Of a stretch of 13,036 nucleotides of DNA, positions 1 to 6,840 are shown piece by piece. Every line of letters starts with the position of its first letter. The stretch's first letter is position 1. The notes under the pieces were generated by a model that was given only the letters and a program-made list of their open reading frames with translations, was not told where the DNA came from and did no database searches. The translations under genes were made by a program, and so were the position numbers. This stretch comes from an uncultured bacterium (lineage in GTDB: Bacteria; Pseudomonadota; Alphaproteobacteria; SP197). The stretch spans positions 1 through 13,036 of the forward strand of contig CALLQH010000211.1 in NCBI GenBank assembly GCA_938014945.1, given 5' to 3'.

Positions 1-1
1 C

Positions 2-1084
2 GAGTGGTACCACATCCCCACCTTCGCCTCGCTGGGCGTGATCGCCGCCGTGGTGCCCTGGAACAGCCAGCTCTTCCTGGTGGCCGTGAAGATCGGCCCG
101 GCGCTGGCTGCGGGCAACACCATCGTCCTGAAGGCGAGCGAACACGCCAGCGCCGCCATGCTGGAGTTCGGTCGCCTGATCGAAGAGGCGGGTTTCCCGC
201 CGGGCGTGGTCAACATCGTGACCGGCATGGGCGAACCCTGCGGGCGGGTGCTGACGACCCATCCGCTGGTCGCGCGCATCAGCTTCACCGGCGGCCCCGG
301 CACGGCGCGCCACATCGTGCGCAACTCGGCCGAGAACTTCGCCGAGGTTTCCCTGGAGCTGGGCGGCAAGTCGCCCGTGGTGGTCTTCGAGGACGCCGAT
401 CTGGAGAGCGCGACCAACGGCGTGATGGCCGGCATCTTCGGCGCCAGCGGCCAGAGCTGCGTGGCGGGTTCGCGCCTGTACCTGCACGAGAAGGTGCATG
501 ACAGGTTCCTGGCCGATCTCTCGTCGCGGGCTTCCAAGATCCTGATCGGCGACCCGCTGGCCGAGGAGACCCAGATGGGCCCGCTGTGCACCCTGGGCCA
601 GCTCAACGCCTGCGAGACCCAGGTGGCGCGCGCCAAGGAAGAGGGCGGCACGATCCATAACGGCGGCAAGCAGCCCGCCCATCTCAACGCCGGCTGGTTC
701 TACGAGCCGACCATCGTGGAATGCCCGGACCAGAAGATGGAGATCGTCGATACCGAGATGTTCGGCCCGGTGCTGTCGGTGCTGCGCTTCAAGGACGAGG
801 AGGAGGTCGTCGCCAAGGCCAACGACACCAAGTACGGCCTGGCATCGGGCATCTTCACCAGGGACATCGCGCGCGCCCTGCGCATCCAGAAGCAGATCCG
901 CGCCGGCATCGTGTGGATCAACACCTACCGCGTCGTCTCGCCCATCGCCGAGTTCGGCGGCTTCAAGGATTCCGGCTACGGCCGCGAATCCGGCGCCCAG
1001 GCGATCTACGACTACACACGGCCCAAGACGGTGTGGATCAACACCTCCGACGCGCCCATCGGCAATCCCTTCGTCATGCGCTAG
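2..1084 (+). CDS. Aldehyde dehydrogenase (NAD(P)+-dependent), 5'-truncated by window edge
   Basis: This is the C-terminal 360 residues of an ALDH-superfamily enzyme, which oxidises an aldehyde to its carboxylic acid with NAD(P)+ in the cytoplasm. The frame is open from base 2, so the start lies outside the window. The usual family length is about 480-500 residues, so roughly 130 are missing. Visible landmarks, counted from the first codon seen, are the PWN motif of the cofactor-binding domain (residues 19-21), the ISFTGG stretch, the general-base Glu in LELGGKSP (residue 119) and the catalytic Cys in GQSC (residue 153). A conserved EMFGPVLSV segment lies nearer the C-terminus. All catalytic residues expected here are present, so it looks active. 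The protein ends in PIGNPFVMR. The last 11 bases overlap the 3' end of the convergent MFS gene. The sequence does not fix the substrate; a catabolic aldehyde is likely from the neighbours. Confidence 0.95.
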   Translation, partial: EWYHIPTFASLGVIAAVVPWNSQLFLVAVKIGPALAAGNTIVLKASEHASAAMLEFGRLIEEAGFPPGVVNIVTGMGEPCGRVLTTHPLVARISFTGGPGTARHIVRNSAENFAEVSLELGGKSPVVVFEDADLESATNGVMAGIFGASGQSCVAGSRLYLHEKVHDRFLADLSSRASKILIGDPLAEETQMGPLCTLGQLNACETQVARAKEEGGTIHNGGKQPAHLNAGWFYEPTIVECPDQKMEIVDTEMFGPVLSVLRFKDEEEVVAKANDTKYGLASGIFTRDIARALRIQKQIRAGIVWINTYRVVSPIAEFGGFKDSGYGRESGAQAIYDYTRPKTVWINTSDAPIGNPFVMR

Positions 1085-2270
1085 GTGGGTTGCCATCGCG
1101 GCGGTGACGCAACCACGCCGCCGCGGTGAAGGGCAGGAAGACGAGGGTGAAACCGACCAGGGCCAGCGGCAGACCGTCGCCGCCGGCGACCTGGGTCGCC
1201 AGGCCCACGAGCGGCGGGCCGACCATGCTGCCCGCGCTCCACATCAGGGTGTAGACCGTGATCGCGGCGGCCAGCGCCGTGCCCCGGAAGCGCTCGCCGA
1301 TCAGGCTGAGCGCCACGACATAGACACCGCTGACGATGCCGCCGAGCGTGAAGAAGTACGCGAAGTCGAGCCCGGGAACATGAACGAAGAGGTTCATGGA
1401 GGCCACCGCTACCAGGCTTGCCGCCATCAGCACGGTGGCGATCAGGCGGCGGTCGAAACGGTCGCTGAGCCAGCCTACGGGGAACTGCAGCACGATGGTG
1501 CCTACCGAGAAGGCGGTGAGCTGCTGGAAGGCGCGATCGACCGGCAGGCCGGTGTCGACGACGAACACCGGCAGGAAGGTCCACAGGCCGGCAAAGACCA
1601 GGGCATAGCTGAGGTTGAGCATCATCGGCACCGGCGCCAGGCGCAGCGGCGCCAGCAGGGCGCGCGGGGCGAAACCGCCGCCGCCCCCGTCCTCGATCCG
1701 TGGCGCGAGCGCCCGGGCCCAGACGATGGGGCCGATCGAGACCACCACGATCACCGCGGCGACCACAAAGGGAAGCGCGCCCTGGTGACCGATGCCCGAG
1801 AGCACGGTGGGGCCGGCTGCCGTGCCCAGGCCGAAGAAGGAATTGTAGATCGCCAGGACCCTGCCCCGCGTGGCGTTCGTCGCCGCCTCCGTGATCCAGA
1901 CCTCGCCGGCGATCCAGAGGACGCCGCCGATGCCACCCATGAGCAGGCGCAGCAGGGTCCAGAGCGTGAAGCTCTCGGTAAGGCCGCAGACAAGGTAGAT
2001 GACCGCCTGCATCAGCGAGGTGACGATCATGATGCGGGCCAGTCCGTGGCGGGCCAGCAGCCCGGGCGCAAAGGGCGCGACGGCAAACAGGCCGACGGCG
2101 TTGGCCGCGGCACTGAGTCCGATCAGCGAAGCGTCGTAGCCGGCGGCATCCAGCCGGGCGGAGAAGAGCGGCGCATTGAAGCCTCCCGTCATCGCCGCCA
2201 CGGTCAGGCCGGCGATCACGGCCACCAGACTGGCCACGGGAAGCCGCCCCGCCTGATCGTCCTGCGCCAT
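1074..2270 (-). CDS. Major facilitator superfamily transporter, YcaD-like
   Basis: A 398-residue inner-membrane protein with about twelve hydrophobic segments in two halves, separated near the middle by a Gly-rich polar loop (EDGGGGG). That is the normal architecture and length for an MFS drug/metabolite carrier. The loop 8-9 motif GWLSDRFDRR is well preserved, while the equivalent loop 2-3 motif in the N-terminal half is degenerate (GLLARHGLARI). The N-terminal GGFNAPLFSARL region and the GEVWITE segment resemble the YcaD group of MFS proteins. The ATG start is supported by an AGGGGGAA Shine-Dalgarno sequence a few bases upstream on the minus strand. The gene overlaps the convergent aldehyde dehydrogenase by 11 bp and diverges from the solute-binding protein gene across 186 bp. 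The substrate and direction of transport cannot be read from the sequence. Confidence 0.9.
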   Translation of the reverse strand: MAQDDQAGRLPVASLVAVIAGLTVAAMTGGFNAPLFSARLDAAGYDASLIGLSAAANAVGLFAVAPFAPGLLARHGLARIMIVTSLMQAVIYLVCGLTESFTLWTLLRLLMGGIGGVLWIAGEVWITEAATNATRGRVLAIYNSFFGLGTAAGPTVLSGIGHQGALPFVVAAVIVVVSIGPIVWARALAPRIEDGGGGGFAPRALLAPLRLAPVPMMLNLSYALVFAGLWTFLPVFVVDTGLPVDRAFQQLTAFSVGTIVLQFPVGWLSDRFDRRLIATVLMAASLVAVASMNLFVHVPGLDFAYFFTLGGIVSGVYVVALSLIGERFRGTALAAAITVYTLMWSAGSMVGPPLVGLATQVAGGDGLPLALVGFTLVFLPFTAAAWLRHRRDGNPPSA

Positions 2271-2288
2271 GGTTCCCCCTGTCCGGCA

Positions 2289-2362
2289 GCGTCACGCTAG
2301 AGCCATGGGGGAAATCGCGCCAGCCGGGTCTTGCGTGATCGCGCCGTCACGACTCCGTGACG
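2289..2362. promoter_or_regulatory. Repeated CGTCACG half-sites and 18-bp palindrome in divergent promoter region
   Basis: The gap between the MFS start and the solute-binding protein start holds a perfect palindrome, CGTCACG-actc-CGTGACG (2345-2362). A further CGTCACG half-site lies at 2290-2296 and a partial CGTGA at 2334-2338. Spacing and symmetry suit a dimeric repressor or activator serving both divergent genes, although no regulator gene is in the window. The same palindrome could also form a 7-bp RNA hairpin. I do not see convincing sigma-70 boxes here. The operator role is inferred. Confidence 0.4.
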
Positions 2363-2456
2363 CATTTTCGGGGTGCAAGGAAGCCCGTCGCCTTGCTCCA
2401 CTCGGGCTACGAATGGGCGGCCATCCTGGCAGCCCCAACCATGATGGGAGGCATTC

Positions 2457-3548
2457 ATGACATTCAAGGGCATGACCCGGCGCGAGCTGGCAGCGGCAAT
2501 GGCGGCGGTGGGCGTCAGCGTCGTCAGCGCGCCGCTGTTCAACCGTCCGGCCGCGGCCGAAGGCAACATCTCCGGCCATACCTGGGCGGGTTACGACCTG
2601 CCCGAACTGATGGGCAGCTATCTCGCCAAGTACGGCGAGCCGCCGGAGTTCAGCTACATCGCCTCGGATGATGAGTCCTTCGAGAAGATCCGCGCGGGCT
2701 TCGCGCCGGACTTCATCCATCCCGGCAACTACATCGTGCGCCGTTACGTCGATGCCGAGCTGATCCAGCCCATCGACACCAGCCGCATCTCCAACTGGTC
2801 GACGCTGGCGCCGGGCATCAAGGACATCGACGGCGCGGTGGTGAACGGCACGCGCTACTTCGTGCCTGCGGAGTTCGGCAATTCCAGCCTGCTCTACCGC
2901 ACCGACATGGTCGATGAGGGTTACCTCAACGAAAACTCCTGGGCGATCCTCTACGACGATGACTACGCGGGAAAGATGGCCTGGTACGACAGCTCGGCGG
3001 TGACCGTGGCGGTCGCCGCACTGATGAAGGGCTACGACAACATCTGGACGCTCTCGGACGAGCAGCTGGCCGAGGTGACGCCGCTGATGGCCAAGCAGCG
3101 CGACCTGACCCGCTTCTACTGGAGCGACGTTACCCAGATGGAGCAGGCCATCGCCTCGGGCGAGATCGCCGCGGCCTATTCCTGGAACCAGTCCTTCGTG
3201 CAGCTGCAGCAGCAGGGCATCCCGGTCGGCTACATGGTGCCCAAGGAGGGCGTCTTCGCCTGGGGCTCGGGCTTCATCATCCACAAGGACGCCACCGACC
3301 TCGACAAGGTCTACAGCTACATCGACGCCTGGATCTCGCCGGAGTCCGGCGCCTGGCTGATCGACAACTACGGCTACGGCAGCGCCAACCTGGCGGCCTA
3401 CGACCTGCTGAGCCCCGAACGGCTTGCCGAACTGGGCTTCTCCGACCCCGAGGCTCTGATCGCCAACACGATCTTCTTCCCGGCGATGGAGCCCGACTAC
3501 GAAGCCAAGTACGAGACGCTCTACCAGGACGTCCGCGCGGGCGCCTGA
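2457..3548 (+). CDS. Extracellular solute-binding protein, PotD/PotF-like (family 1), Tat signal
   Basis: A 363-residue periplasmic binding protein of the spermidine/putrescine-type ABC uptake family. The N-terminus has a twin-arginine motif (MTRREL, Arg8-Arg9), then a hydrophobic Ala/Val-rich stretch and a probable cleavage after the AAA at residues 32-34, so export by the Tat route is likely. The mature part has the family features: an early aromatic-rich GHTWAGYDLP strand, the FAPDFIHPGNYIV region in lobe 1, the VPAEFGNSSLLYRTD hinge segment, the YSWNQSF strand and a C-terminal PDYEAKYETLY helix. Length matches PotD/PotF. GGGAGG ends five bases before the ATG and fixes the start. It stands alone, with no ABC permease or ATPase beside it, and is followed by a strong terminator. 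The ligand could be a polyamine or another cationic amine; identity is inferred from family only. Confidence 0.93.
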   Translation: MTFKGMTRRELAAAMAAVGVSVVSAPLFNRPAAAEGNISGHTWAGYDLPELMGSYLAKYGEPPEFSYIASDDESFEKIRAGFAPDFIHPGNYIVRRYVDAELIQPIDTSRISNWSTLAPGIKDIDGAVVNGTRYFVPAEFGNSSLLYRTDMVDEGYLNENSWAILYDDDYAGKMAWYDSSAVTVAVAALMKGYDNIWTLSDEQLAEVTPLMAKQRDLTRFYWSDVTQMEQAIASGEIAAAYSWNQSFVQLQQQGIPVGYMVPKEGVFAWGSGFIIHKDATDLDKVYSYIDAWISPESGAWLIDNYGYGSANLAAYDLLSPERLAELGFSDPEALIANTIFFPAMEPDYEAKYETLYQDVRAGA

Positions 3549-3572
3549 CGACAAGAAGAGACGCATGAACCT

Positions 3573-3606
3573 GGCCGGCGGAGGCAACTCCGCCGGCCTT
3601 TTTCTT
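3573..3606 (+). terminator. Rho-independent terminator after the solute-binding protein gene
   Basis: A perfect 11-bp GC-rich stem (GGCCGGCGGAG / CTCCGCCGGCC, 3573-3583 and 3588-3598) closes a GCAA tetraloop and is followed directly by TTTTTCTT. It lies 24 bases after the stop codon and faces the plus strand. It should separate the binding-protein transcript from the DMT transporter downstream. Confidence 0.93.
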
Positions 3607-3642
3607 GAGGCCCGCCTTGCCGATTGCGCCGGACGCGCGCAG

Positions 3643-3672
3643 CCCCGATAACAGCGCCTCACCATCGGGGGA
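3643..3672 (+). promoter_or_regulatory. Inverted repeat covering the ribosome-binding site of the DMT transporter gene
   Basis: CCCCGAT (3643-3649) is perfectly complementary to ATCGGGG (3664-3670) across a 14-base loop. The right arm overlaps the GGGGGA Shine-Dalgarno sequence (3667-3672) of the GTG-initiated gene at 3679. If folded in the mRNA, the hairpin would bury the ribosome-binding site. The complementarity is plain in the sequence; translational control is inference. The leader is short, at most about 70 bases after the upstream terminator, and matches no riboswitch class I recognise. Confidence 0.4.
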
Positions 3673-3678
3673 TGGCCG

Positions 3679-4542
3679 GTGTCCGATCACGCCAAGGGAT
3701 TGCTGCTGACGTCGCTGGGCGTGCTGGTCATCACGCCCGACGCGCTGCTGATCCGCCTGATCGAGGTCGATCCCTGGACCCTGGCATTCTGGCGCGGCCT
3801 GCTTTCGGCGATCGGTCTGGCGCTGGGTCTGGCCCTGCTCTACCGCGGACGTTTCCTGCCGATGATGCTGGGTATCGGCGCCATGGGCCTGCTGATCGGC
3901 GCCATCTTCGGCTTGGGGACCGTAACCTTCGTCTGGGCGATGACCCACACGACGGCGGCCAACACCCTGCTGATCGTGGCGACGGGCAGCATGTTCGGCG
4001 CCCTCTTCTCCTGGCTGCTGATGCGCGAGCGGCTGGCCCGGCGCACCCTGTTCGCCATGGCGGGAACGCTGGTGGGCCTGCTGGTGCTGGTGGGCGGCGA
4101 CTGGGGCGGTGGCCGCTGGGACGGCGATCTGGCGGCGCTGGCCACCGCGGCCCTGGCGGGCCTCACCTTCTCGCTCATCCGCAAGTTTTCCGGTATCGAC
4201 ATGGTCCCGGCGCTGATCTTCGGCGGCCTGGTGACCGCAGCGGTCGCCCTGCCCTTCTCCGCTCCGGCCACAGTGATGGACGAGGACATCCTTCTGCTCG
4301 CCATCATGGGGCTCGCCATGATGCCGCTTGCCTTTGCGCTGCAGTTCGTCGGCGCGCGTTATATCCCTGCGCCCGAGGTGAGCCTGCTGATCCTGCTCGA
4401 AGCGGTGCTTGCGCCCCTGCTGCTGTGGCTGGCCCTGGGCGAGCACCCCGGCCCGACCGCCCTGCCGGGCGGAGCCATCGTGCTTGCGTCGCTGGGCCTC
4501 AATGCGGTCTGGGGCCTGCGTCGGAGCCGACCCCTGCTCTAG
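3679..4542 (+). CDS. DMT-superfamily transporter with two EamA domains
   Basis: A 287-residue inner-membrane protein with about ten hydrophobic segments arranged as two EamA repeats, roughly residues 5-135 and 145-280. Family-typical segments are FWRGLL in TM2, the TTAANTLLI stretch in TM4, the MRERL loop before TM5, and near the C-terminus PAPEVSLLILLEAVLAP followed by LALGEHPGP. Members mostly export amino acids, metabolites or drugs, and the substrate here is unknown. The start is GTG with GGGGGA six bases upstream (3667-3672), a site that also forms part of an inverted repeat. The stop codon TAG lies in a CTAG palindrome that provides the stop codon of the convergent kynureninase gene as well, so the two genes overlap by four bases and leave no room for an intergenic terminator. 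Confidence 0.92.
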   Translation: MSDHAKGLLLTSLGVLVITPDALLIRLIEVDPWTLAFWRGLLSAIGLALGLALLYRGRFLPMMLGIGAMGLLIGAIFGLGTVTFVWAMTHTTAANTLLIVATGSMFGALFSWLLMRERLARRTLFAMAGTLVGLLVLVGGDWGGGRWDGDLAALATAALAGLTFSLIRKFSGIDMVPALIFGGLVTAAVALPFSAPATVMDEDILLLAIMGLAMMPLAFALQFVGARYIPAPEVSLLILLEAVLAPLLLWLALGEHPGPTALPGGAIVLASLGLNAVWGLRRSRPLL

Positions 4543-5780
4543 GTCACCGCTGCGCGCGCGGCATAGGCAGGATCGTCCCACGCTTCGGTTTCAAGAACCT
4601 TGCGCAGGACCTCCACCGCGTTCCAGACATCGGCATAACCGATGTAGAGTGGCGCGAAACCGAAACGCAGGATGTCCGGCGCTCGAAAATCACCGACGAC
4701 GCCGCGGTCGATCATGGCGCGCACGATGGCGTAGGCCTCAGCGTGGCGGAAGGACACCTGGCTGCCGCGCCGGGCGGCATCACGCGGAGCGGCCAGTTCC
4801 AGGCCGTGACCGGCGCAGCGTTCCTCCACCAGGGCGATGAAGAGATCGGTGAGCGCCATGCTCTTCTCCCGCACCGCTGCAAGGTCGATGCCCTCGAAGG
4901 CATCGAGTGCCGCGACCAGGGCGCGCATGGAAAGGATCGGCTGGGTGCCGGTCAGCATCGCCGCGATGCCCTGCGCGGGCCGGTAGGCGCTGTCAAAGGC
5001 AAAGGGTTCGGCATGGCTCCACCAGCCGGTGAGCGGCTGGGCTAGCGCGCCGTGATGGGCCCGCGCGGCATAGAGGAAGCCCGGCGCGCCGGGTCCGCCA
5101 TTGAGGTATTTGTAGCTGCAGCCCACCGCGAAATCGGCGCCGCAGTCCGACAGCGCGATCGGCATGATCCCGGCGCTGTGACAGAGATCCCAGAGGATCA
5201 CTGCGCCCGCGGCATGCGCCCGTTCGGTAAGGGCGGCCATGTCGCGCAGAGCGCCCGTGCGGTAGTCGACCTGGTTGACCAGCACGACCGCTGTGTCGGC
5301 GTCGATCAGCTCTTCCAGGCTCGCCCCGTCGCGTCCCTGCAAGCGTGTGACGACGTCCGGCCGCGTGCGGGCGACACCCGAGGCGATGTAGAGATCGGTG
5401 GGGAACCCGGCCTGCTCAGCGACGATGGTGAGGCGCTCCGGGCGCAGGGCAAGCGCGGCGTGAAGGCATTTGAAGAGGTTGATGGAGACGGTGTCGCAGA
5501 CCAGAACCTCATCCCCGCCCGCACCGATGAGCGGCGCCAGCCGGGCGCCGAGCGCGGCCGGCAGGGCGAACCAGCCGGCCTTGTTCCAGCTTGCGATCAG
5601 GTCGCCCGCCCATTCATCGGCCACTGCGCGCTGGAGTTCGGCAAAGACGGCGACCGGCGCCGGCCCCAGTGAATTGCCGTCGAGATAGATCAGCCCCTCG
5701 GGCAGATGGAATCGGTCGCGCACGCCCGCCAGAGCATCGCCGGCGTCGCGCGCCAGAATCTCGGACGGGGGCGGCTGCAT
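4539..5780 (-). CDS. kynU: Kynureninase (PLP-dependent, L-kynurenine hydrolase)
   Basis: A 413-residue fold-type I PLP enzyme, the usual length for bacterial kynureninase, which hydrolyses L-kynurenine (or 3-hydroxykynurenine) to anthranilate (or 3-hydroxyanthranilate) and L-alanine in the cytoplasm. Diagnostic motifs are YLDGNSLGP (residues 32-40), FPTD (126-129), DLCHSAG (198-204, with the PLP-contacting Asp and His), CSYKYLNGGPG with the Schiff-base lysine at 224 preceded by Tyr223, GWWSH (252-256), TGTQPI (277-282), and the late arginines in DFRAPD and LRFGF (366 and 372). No expected active-site residue is missing. It starts four bases after the stop of the hydroxyacid dehydrogenase gene with only a weak ribosome site, which suggests translational coupling within one operon. 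No tryptophan dioxygenase or kynurenine formamidase lies nearby, so its role in a standard kynurenine pathway is not shown. Confidence 0.95.
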   Translation of the reverse strand: MQPPPSEILARDAGDALAGVRDRFHLPEGLIYLDGNSLGPAPVAVFAELQRAVADEWAGDLIASWNKAGWFALPAALGARLAPLIGAGGDEVLVCDTVSINLFKCLHAALALRPERLTIVAEQAGFPTDLYIASGVARTRPDVVTRLQGRDGASLEELIDADTAVVLVNQVDYRTGALRDMAALTERAHAAGAVILWDLCHSAGIMPIALSDCGADFAVGCSYKYLNGGPGAPGFLYAARAHHGALAQPLTGWWSHAEPFAFDSAYRPAQGIAAMLTGTQPILSMRALVAALDAFEGIDLAAVREKSMALTDLFIALVEERCAGHGLELAAPRDAARRGSQVSFRHAEAYAIVRAMIDRGVVGDFRAPDILRFGFAPLYIGYADVWNAVEVLRKVLETEAWDDPAYAARAAVT

Positions 5781-5784
5781 GGCT

Positions 5785-6699
5785 TCAGGCCGGGTCGAGG
5801 CGCGCAGGGAATCCCGGCGCGCGCAGATCGGTCTTCAGCGCATCCTCCAGCAGCTTCACGATCTGCGTCGACTGGGCGTTGCCGCCGTATTCCTGGCGGC
5901 CGCGCCAGAAGATCTGCTCGACATGGCTGGCGATCTCCAGCGGTACGCCGAATTCCTTGCCCATGTCGTGGGCAAAACCCAGGTCCTTGCAGGCCAGATC
6001 CATGGTGAAGGCGACGTCGTAGCTGCCATTGAGGATGAGCTGGCCTTCGGTCTCATGAACGAAACTGTTGCCGGACGAGGCCTTGATCGCCTCCCAGGAC
6101 TGGGCGAGGTCGAGACCGCCGCGCTTGGCGAGCATCAGCGCCTCGCCGCAGGCCACAAGGTGGATGAAGGCCAGCATGTTGGTGATGACCTTGATCACCG
6201 AGGCGCTGCCCAGCGGACCCATGTGCAGGATCTGGCCGCCCATCGCCTGGAAGGCAGGCAGATGGGCATCGAAGAGCGCCTTGTCGCCGCCGACCAGCAC
6301 GGTGATCTCGCCCGCCGCGGCGCGGTGGACGCCGCCGGTGACCGGCGCTTCCAGCATGGAAACGCCCTTGGCCTGCGCCAGCTTCACCAGCCGCTCGACG
6401 TCGTGGCGGTCGCTGGTCGACATGTCGATCCAGACCAGCCCCTCCCTGGCGCCCTCAAGGATGCCGTTCCTGCCCGCGACCACCGCATCGACCGCGGCGG
6501 GAGACGGCAGGCAGGTGATGACGGCATCGCAGGCCGCGGCGACGGCCGCGGGCGTCTCGGCCCACTTGGCCCCCTTGGCGAGCAGGTCGGCGGCGGCCTC
6601 CTTGTGGAGGTCGTTGACCGTGAGGTCGAAGCCCTCGCGCAGCAGGCTTCCTGCAAGGAAGGCGCCGAGATTGCCGAGACCGATGAATCCGTAACGCAT
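5785..6699 (-). CDS. NAD(P)-dependent beta-hydroxyacid dehydrogenase (3-hydroxyisobutyrate dehydrogenase family)
   Basis: A 304-residue cytoplasmic oxidoreductase of the family containing 3-hydroxyisobutyrate dehydrogenase and tartronate semialdehyde reductase. The N-terminal Rossmann domain carries GLGNLG (residues 7-12). An acidic residue, Asp30, sits at the end of the second strand, which favours NAD over NADP. The substrate-binding segment is EAPVTGGVHRAAAGE (about 117-131). The catalytic lysine is Lys170 in GSASVIKVITN, with Asn174 in register. The C-terminal helical domain is complete, so the enzyme looks functional. I chose the ATG at 6699 because GxGxxG then falls at the normal distance from the N-terminus and a GGAG ribosome site lies upstream; a start further upstream would run into the REP-like repeat. 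It lies four bases before kynureninase and 141 bases after the enolase-superfamily gene. Which hydroxyacid it uses is unknown. Confidence 0.92.
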   Translation of the reverse strand: MRYGFIGLGNLGAFLAGSLLREGFDLTVNDLHKEAAADLLAKGAKWAETPAAVAAACDAVITCLPSPAAVDAVVAGRNGILEGAREGLVWIDMSTSDRHDVERLVKLAQAKGVSMLEAPVTGGVHRAAAGEITVLVGGDKALFDAHLPAFQAMGGQILHMGPLGSASVIKVITNMLAFIHLVACGEALMLAKRGGLDLAQSWEAIKASSGNSFVHETEGQLILNGSYDVAFTMDLACKDLGFAHDMGKEFGVPLEIASHVEQIFWRGRQEYGGNAQSTQIVKLLEDALKTDLRAPGFPARLDPA

Positions 6700-6726
6700 G
6701 ATGGGGGCTCCACAGTGTGATTTTCC

Positions 6727-6761
6727 TGTCACGGTCCGGCTTGACCGGACCATCCATGCTG
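6727..6761 (+). repeat. REP-like palindromic element, left copy
   Basis: A 35-base unit beginning TGTCAC and ending TCCATGCTG, with an internal hairpin of 7 bp: GGTCCGG (6733-6739), loop CTTGA, CCGGACC (6745-6751). It matches the inverted copy at 6794-6828 except at five positions, all in or next to the outer part of the stem. A palindrome of the form nnCCGG-CTTGA-CCGGnn, often flanked by TGTCA and TCCA, is a common dispersed intergenic repeat in alphaproteobacteria. That link is from general knowledge and was not searched here. Confidence 0.75.
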
Positions 6762-6793
6762 TGACCTCGCTGCAGGCTCGCGCTGGAAGGTTT

Positions 6794-6828
6794 CAGCATG
6801 GACCCTCCGGTCAAGCCGGAGGGTGACA
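6794..6828 (-). repeat. REP-like palindromic element, right copy (inverted)
   Basis: The reverse-complement partner of the unit at 6727-6761. Read on the minus strand it also begins TGTCAC and ends TCCATGCTG. Its hairpin has a 9-bp stem (6802-6810 and 6816-6824) around the loop TCAAG. Where the left copy pairs GG with CC at the stem base, this copy pairs CC with GG, so pairing is kept although the bases changed. Together with the left copy it forms a head-to-head pair about 100 bases long between the enolase-superfamily gene and the hydroxyacid dehydrogenase gene. Confidence 0.75.
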
Positions 6829-6840
6829 CGGTCATGGGGT

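Noticed and set aside
1104..2300. A long plus-strand open frame (about 398 codons) antisense to the MFS gene
   Set aside because: The product is rich in Arg, Gln, Glu, Asp and His without any domain pattern, as expected for the complement of a GC-rich membrane-protein gene. The opposite frame has clear membrane segments and a ribosome site.
2292..3665. A 457-codon minus-strand open frame across the solute-binding protein gene and its terminator
   Set aside because: It runs through a perfect plus-strand terminator and two intergenic regions, has no recognisable motif, and opposes a gene with a signal peptide and strong ribosome site.
3277..4581. A 434-codon minus-strand open frame opposite the DMT transporter
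   Set aside because: Gln/Arg/His-rich low-complexity product typical of an antisense shadow; it overlaps four real features.
5779..6720. A 313-codon plus-strand open frame opposite the hydroxyacid dehydrogenase gene
   Set aside because: No family motif; the minus-strand frame has an intact Rossmann motif and catalytic lysine.
6700..6753. Upstream in-frame start for the hydroxyacid dehydrogenase, adding 18 residues
   Set aside because: The extension is encoded partly by the REP-like repeat, has no ribosome site and would displace the Rossmann motif from its normal N-terminal place.
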